Below are positions 59,161-64,000 of a stretch of DNA of 64,000 bases, in pieces (within the stretch, counting starts at the first letter, position 1; the number at the start of each line of letters is the position of its first letter). The stretch lies in assembly GCA_030522415.1 (NCBI GenBank), contig CM060112.1, positions 12,165,001 through 12,229,000 on the forward strand. The letters run 5' to 3'. Origin of the DNA: Channallabes apus. Lineage: Eukaryota > Chordata > Actinopteri > Siluriformes > Clariidae. Below the pieces are notes generated by a model. The model worked only from the letters and a program-made list of their open reading frames with translations, did not search any database and was not told the origin of the DNA. Position numbers and translations under genes: made by a program.

Positions 59161-60110
59161 TATATTCAATTCAATTCAATTTTATTTATATAACGCTTTT
59201 AACAATGGTCATTGTCTCAAAGCAGCTTCACAAAAATTAAAGAAATTTAACAAATCATAATAATAATAATAATAATAGAAAATAAATAAATAAAAACAAA
59301 TAATAATAATTATAGAAAAGAAAATAATTGGAAGTGTGGATGTGTGAGGAAAATGTGCAGATAATGAGACGAATGAATGAAATTTCTCTGATGAGCAAGC
59401 CAAGGGTGACGGCGACGGTGGCAAAGAAAAACTCCCTGAGATGGCATTAGGAAGAAACCTTGAGAGGAACCAGACTCAACAGGGAACCCATCCTCATTTG
59501 GGCGATAACAGATAGAAATGATATAACATCTTGTGTGTTGTGCAGGTGAAAATTCAATATGACAGAAATTATTTAAATTGTCATGAAGACCAGTTCAGCA
59601 TAGGGACGAGTCAGTAGGTGCAGAGGGCAGATGAGGTCTGGATCACTGGAAGCACAGGAGCAGCATGTGTAGCTCCAACCATCATAAAGCAGAATCCAGC
59701 TGGAGCTGGTCCTTCTCTCGATGCCTCAGGAACCTCACAGGGTCGGCCTTTGTCTACTGAAGCTGGCAAAAATCTCCCGATGCCTCGGGATGGGTAGAGA
59801 AATACAGAACAGATGGGGAGAATTAGCGTAGTTGCCATTCGGTATAGGTGTACTGGAGTATGAGTACTGGGATGAGTTATGTGTATGCCAGATTAAAAAG
59901 ATGCGTCTTGAGTCTACTTTTGAACTGGGAAACCGTGTCTGCTCCCCGAACACTGTCTGGAAGGCTATTCCAAAGCTTTGGAGCTAAATATGAAAAAGCC
60001 CTACCCCCTTTTGTAGATTTTGAAATTCTGGGAACTACCAGAAGTCCGGAGCTTTGTGATCTTAAGGCGCGTGGTGGATTGTAGCGTATCAGAAGACTGG
60101 TTAGGTATAA
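59160..60110 (+). repeat. long dispersed fish repeat inserted in satellite
   Basis: Starts ATATTCAATTCAATTCAATT then TTATTTATATAACGCTTTTA and contains AGAAAAACTCCCTGAGATGG, AACAGGGAACCCATCCTCAT and, at 59880-60080, a frame reading ARLKRCVLSLLLNWETVSAP with FGAKYEKALPPF. I know this block as a frequent teleost repeat of unassigned class. It splits the satellite that resumes at about 60285. Confidence 0.78.
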
Positions 60111-60284
60111 AGGTCTTTATTATTCATTCTTATGAGATCATTTAAATAATAGTCTATTCACTCCATTCATAACCCAAATTCAACACACACAAGGCCTTCG
60201 TTTACTTGCTAATTGAGGAACCTGGACTGATTCAGAAAGCACAAATGTTAAGTACTCAGGTTGCTATAATCTATTATTTATTTA

Positions 60285-60675
60285 ACATATGAGCTGTGAT
60301 GATGATGTGTACTCAATTCTTACTGTGTGCTATGATAATGATGATGATAATGTGCTTACCTAATTCTTTCTATGTGCAGTGATGATTATAATGATGGTGA
60401 TGATTTATTTAACACTTGATGTGGGCTGTGATGATGATCATGATGTGCACTTAATTCTTACCGTGTACTATGATGATGATGATGATATTTATTTAACTCC
60501 TCCTGTGTGCGGTGAGTATGATGATGATGTGTCCCTAAGTCTTTTGTTGTGCTGTGACGATGATGATTGTAATGATGATGATGTAACCTCTTTATGTTTG
60601 CTATGATGAAGATGATGTCCTTAATTTAACTCTTTCTGTATGCTGTGGTGATGATGATGTTTACCTAACTCTTTC
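60285..60675 (+). repeat. GATGATG/CTAACTCTTTCTGTG satellite, left block part 2
   Basis: About eight units such as TGATGATGATGTTTACCTAA with CTCTTTCTGTATGCTGTGG. Plus orientation. The Tc1 element (60678-62298) is inserted at its right edge, inside the spacer CTCTTTCTACAG. Confidence 0.88.
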
Positions 60676-60677
60676 TA

Positions 60678-62298
60678 CAGTGGTGTGAAAAACTATTTGC
60701 CCCCCTGCTGATTTCTTATTCTTTTGCATGTTTGTCACACAAAATGTTTCTGATCATCAAACACATTTAACTATTAGTCAAAGATAACACAAGTAAACAC
60801 AAAATGCAGTTTTTAAATGAGGGGTTTTATTATTTAGGGAGAAAAAAAAATCCAAACCAACATGGCCCTGTGTGAAAAAGTAATTGCCCCCTGAACCTAA
60901 TAACTGGTTGGGCCACCCTTAGCAGCAACAACTGCAATCAAGCGTTTGCGATAACTTGCAATGAGTCTTTTACAGCGCTCTGGAGGAATTTTGGCCCACT
61001 CATCTTTGCAGAATTGTTGTAATTCAGCTTTATTTGAGGGTTTTCTAGCATGAACCGCCTTTTTAAGGTCATGCCACAACATCTCAATAGGATTCAGGTC
61101 AGGACTTTGACTAGGCCACTCCAAAGTCTTCATTTTGTTTTTCTTCAGCCATTCAGAGGTGGATTTGCTGGTGTGTTTTGCGTCATTGTCCAGCTGCAGC
61201 ACCCAAGATCGCTTCAGCTTGAGTTGACGAACAGATGGCCGGACATTCTCCTTCAGGATTTTTTGGTAGACAGTAGAATTCATGGTTCCATCTATCACAG
61301 CAAGCCTTCCAGGTCCTGAAGCAGCAAAACAACCCCAGACCATCAAACTACCACCACCATATTTTACTGTTGGTATGATGTTCTTTTTCTGAAATGCTGT
61401 GTTACTTTTACGCCAGATGTAACGGGACACGCACCTTCCAAAAAGTTCAACTTTTGTCTCGTCGGTCCACAAGGTATTTTCCCAAAAGTCTTGGCAATCA
61501 TTGAGATGTTTTTTAGCAAAATTGAGACGAGCTTTAATGTTCTTTTTGCTTAAAAGTGGTTTGCGCCTTGGAAATCTGCCATGCAGGCCGTTTTTACCCG
61601 GTCTCTTTCTTATGGTGGAGTCGTGAACACTGAACTTAATTGAGGCAAGTGAGGCCTGCAGTTCTTTAGATGTTGTCCTGGGGTCTTTTGTGGCCTCTCG
61701 GATGAGTTGTCTCTGCGTTCTTGGGGTAATTTTGGTCGGCCGGCCACTCCTGGGAAGGTTCACCACTGTTTCATGTTTTTGCCATTTGTGGATAATGGCT
61801 CTCACTGTGGTTCGCTGGAGTCCCAAAGCTTTAGAAATGGCTTTATAACCTTTACCAGACTGTTAGATCTCAATTACTTTTGTTCTCATTTGTTCCTGAA
61901 TTTCTTTGGATCTTGGCATGATGTCTAGCTTTTGAGGTGCTTTTGGTCTACTTCTCTGTGTCAGGTAGCTCCTATTTAAGTGATTTCTTGATTGAAACAG
62001 GTGTAGCAGTAATCAGGCCTGGGGGTGACTACAGAAATTGAACTCAGGTGTGATAAACCACAGTTAAGTTATTTTTTAACAAGGGGGGCAATCACTTTTT
62101 CACACAGGGCCATGTAGATTTGGAGGTTTTTTTTCTCCCTTAATAACGTAAACCTTCATTTAAAAACTGCATTTTGTGTTCAATTGTGTTATCTTTGACT
62201 AATAGTTAACGGTTTTTGATGAGCAGAAACATTTTGTGTGACAAACATGCAAAAGAATACGAAATCAGGAAGGGGGCAAATAGTTTTTCACACCACTG
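60678..62298 (-). mobile_element. complete Tc1 element
   Basis: 1621 bp with TA on both sides (60676-60677 and 62299-62300). Long inverted repeats of about 216 bp start CAGTGGTGTGAAAAACTATT on the left and end in the matching AATAGTTTTTCACACCACTG on the right. They pair inward to about 60893 and 62083. They enclose one transposase gene on the minus strand. The high similarity of the two ends points to recent insertion into the GATGATG satellite. Confidence 0.96.
60897..61919 (-). pseudogene. Tc1 transposase, 340 codons, one in-frame stop
   Basis: Cut-and-paste DDE transposase. The natural start MPRSKEIQEQM (ATG 61919-61917) is followed after 18 codons by TAA (61865-61863), then the frame is open to the stop at 60897. 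N-terminal paired-like HTH with GLQRTTVRAIIHKWQK and the GRP hook LPRSGRPTKI; linker with basic residues; catalytic core with WTDETKVELFG (D153 in full numbering), QLDNDAKHTS (D244) and PDLNPIEMLW (E279), giving the DD34E spacing. All three catalytic residues are kept. Only the stop codon prevents a full-length product; a shorter protein starting at M32 would lack the first HTH helices. Confidence 0.93.
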
Positions 62299-62300
62299 TA

Positions 62301-62390
62301 TATGCAGTTTAGTTGTTGATGATTATGTTTATTTAAATCTTTTTGTGAGTTGATGATGATGATTATGCTGATTATGATAATGATCTCACA
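62301..62390 (+). repeat. satellite remnant, plus orientation
   Basis: TTGTTGATGATTATGTTTAT and TGATGATGATGATTATGCTG continue the left satellite in the same orientation after the Tc1 element, up to about 62385 where orientation changes. Confidence 0.7.
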
Positions 62391-62446
62391 CAGGCAGACA
62401 GACAAAAAGAGGGACACCGACACTGCCTCGAGAAATAGTTAGGTAA
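62391..62446 (-). repeat. inverted copy of the flank of the CpG exon
   Basis: CAGGCAGACAGACAAAAAGA, GGGACACCGACACTG and CTCGAGAAATAGTTAGGTAA match, in reverse complement and with one gap of about 21 bases, the sequence at 63280-63357 (TTACCTAACTCTTTCTCGAG ... CCCTCTTTATCTGTCTGTCTG). It forms the left boundary of the inverted satellite block. Confidence 0.8.
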
Positions 62447-63280
62447 TCTTCATCATCATCTTCTTCGTCATCATTATTACAGTACTCAGAAAGAGTTATG
62501 TAAACATCATCATCATCACATCACTCAGAAATAGTTAGGTAAACAACATTATCATTATCTTCATCATCACCATAGCACTCAGAAAGAGTTAGGTAAACAT
62601 AATCAACACCGTCATCTTCTTCTTTGTCATCATCTTCATCACCATGATTACAGCACTCATAAAGAGTTAGGTAAACATCATCCTCATCATCATTATCAGA
62701 GTACTCATAAAGAGTTAGGTAATCGTAATCATCATCATCATCAACATTATAACAGTACTCATAAAGAGTTAGGTAAACATCATCCTCATCATCATTATCA
62801 GAGTACTCATAAAGAGTTACTGTACTGTAGGTAATCGTAATCATCATCATCATGATTACAGCACTCAAAGTGTTAGGTAAAATTCATCCTCATCATCATT
62901 ATCAGAGTACTCATCATCAACAGTATTACAGTACTCAGAAAGAGTTAGGTAAACATCATCCTCATCATCATTATCAGAGTACTCATCATCAACATTATTA
63001 CAGTACTCATAAAGAGTTAGGTAAACATTATCATCACATCACTCAGAAATAGTTAGGGAAACATCATTATCTTCATCATCATCACAGCACTCAGGTAAAC
63101 ATTAGAGCTAGGTAAACATAATCAACATCATCGTCTTCTTCTTCATCATCTTCATCATCATCACAGCACTCAGAAAGAGTTAGGTAAACATAATCAACAT
63201 TTTCTTCTTCTTCATCATCATCATCATCATTACAGCTCTGAAAAATAGTTATGTAAACATCATCATCTTCGTCATAATCA
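62446..63280 (-). repeat. GATGATG/CTAACTCTTTCTGTG satellite, inverted block
   Basis: About 16 units such as ATCATCATCACATCACTCAG with AAAGAGTTAGGTAAACATC. This is the reverse complement of the left block, and repeats have a common order of about 45-65 bases. The minus-strand frame at 62521-62868 translates to DDDED-YLTLYEY-type repeats. Confidence 0.92.
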
Positions 63281-63299
63281 TTACCTAACTCTTTCTCGA

Positions 63300-63602
63300 G
63301 ACAGTGATGATGCGGCGTGTTTGTGTCGCGAGGTCCCTCTTTATCTGTCTGTCTGTCCGTCTAGCTGTGCGCGCGCTCCGTGCGGCGGAATGTTGTGACG
63401 CGGCCACGCGCGCTCTGTGATCGATTAGCAGGTCTGTGTGAGCAGTAGACAGGAACAGGACAGACGGAGCGGAGTGTGTGTGTCGTTTACAAACACAAAC
63501 AGATAACAACAACCGCAAACACGAATTAAATAACATCATCACCTGGCTTTAGGACCAGAAGCGGATCTGTGGAACTTACTGGACTGGACAGCGGATCTGA
63601 AG
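63300..63602 (+). other. putative non-coding first exon with CpG-rich promoter
   Basis: CpG density jumps here (GCGCGCTCCGTGCGGCGGAA, GACGCGGCCACGCGCGCTC) and stays high to the window end. GATCTGAAG|GTAGTGTGCG at 63602/63603 is a good plus-strand donor. No ATG-initiated frame of note precedes it, so the exon would be 5' leader. In human, GPBP1L1 lies head-to-head with TMEM69 on the opposite strand, which fits a plus-strand gene here, so gpbp1l1 is the best guess. The transcription start is unknown, and a leader exon of tmem69 in the same CpG island on the other strand is also possible. Confidence 0.4.
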
Positions 63603-64000
63603 GTAGTGTGCGCGTGCAGATTGTATATGTGTGTATGTATGTATCTATCTATGTGTGTGTGGCGTCCCGACTCGCAGCCTGCTACAGGGAGGGAGCCATT
63701 TTGCAACAGTTTTATTTTTGACCAAATTGCTAACTCGTTAGCATGCTCGCTGTGCTGGCACCAAGGCTAAAACACAAACACACATTAGCTCGAGTAGCAT
63801 TAGCGTCTTTATATTGAGTGCAACTTTCAAATGCACACTTAGCTGCGTGGCGATCCTTCAGCTTAAAGCAGTGACGCGTGGTTTATTGCAGTTAGCATTA
63901 GCATTAGCATGCTAGTGAGTGAACACTGCTGAATGGCCTACACACTCCGAGAACTAACGTCACGGCGCGCGACCGAGTGTTTGCTAGCTTGCTAATTCTT
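63603..64000 (+). other. start of first intron of the plus-strand gene
   Basis: CpG-rich sequence following the donor, with GTATGTATGTATCTATCTAT simple repeats and scattered GTTAGCAT/TTAGCATTAGCAT motifs (63735-63915), as is common downstream of fish promoters. No coding exon is seen before the window ends. Confidence 0.4.

Noticed and set aside
59848..60084. 78-codon frame ARLKRCVLSLLLNWETVSAP
   Set aside because: Although found in many fish protein predictions, it is part of a dispersed repeat (59160-60110) with no gene structure here.
62521..62868. 115-codon acidic repeat protein (DDDED-YLTLYEY)
   Set aside because: The frame exists only because the satellite unit is close to a multiple of three; the opposite array gives similar frames, and there is no promoter or splice context.

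Overview
The window reads as nuclear DNA of a teleost fish. It is AT-rich, has spliced vertebrate genes with GT/AG introns, and is packed with the Tc1/mariner, hAT, LINE and tRNA-derived SINE families usual in fish. Several of the repeats look like those of catfish and their relatives, but that placement is a guess. Two vertebrate genes can be recognised and a third is inferred, in an order that fits human 1p34.

From right to left on the minus strand, mast2 (microtubule-associated Ser/Thr kinase 2) has its promoter and 5' leader at about 47.8-48.7 kb. Its first coding exon is at 47742-47822, exon 2 at 10753-10900 and exon 3 at 9687-9832. The reading phases agree across both junctions (0, then 1), and exons 2-3 match the known MAST2 N-terminus. 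Introns 1 (about 37 kb) and 3 (more than 9.6 kb) fill most of the first 48 kb. The kinase and PDZ exons must lie beyond base 1.

The tmem69 gene (mitochondrial-type membrane protein, DUF3429) follows on the minus strand. It has a 45-nt first coding exon at 56049-56093 and a main exon at 51716-52423, giving a predicted 250 aa. A CpG-rich segment at 63.3-63.6 kb ends in a clean splice donor on the plus strand. By synteny it may be the non-coding first exon of gpbp1l1. In human, IPP lies between MAST2 and TMEM69; I see no trace of it here.

The rest is intronic or intergenic DNA shaped by mobile elements. There is a nearly intact Tc1 element (60678-62298; one in-frame stop in a 340-codon transposase). 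Several hAT elements have exact 8-bp target duplications (7977-9356, 21846-22782, 23465-23944, 26566-27704). One LINE is split by a PIF/Harbinger-like element, and a second LINE is 5'-truncated. There are mariner and Tc1 relics and several SINEs. Tandem arrays include a degenerate AAACTACAATG minisatellite (2.55-3.37 kb), four copies of a 340-bp unit inside the tmem69 intron, and an acidic-coding GATGATG satellite that occurs in both orientations around the Tc1 element.

I did not find a new multi-gene system. The most interesting points are microsatellites forming the polypyrimidine tracts of both visible mast2 acceptors, the missing ipp gene, and the inverted satellite block with a duplicated copy of the flank of the CpG exon.
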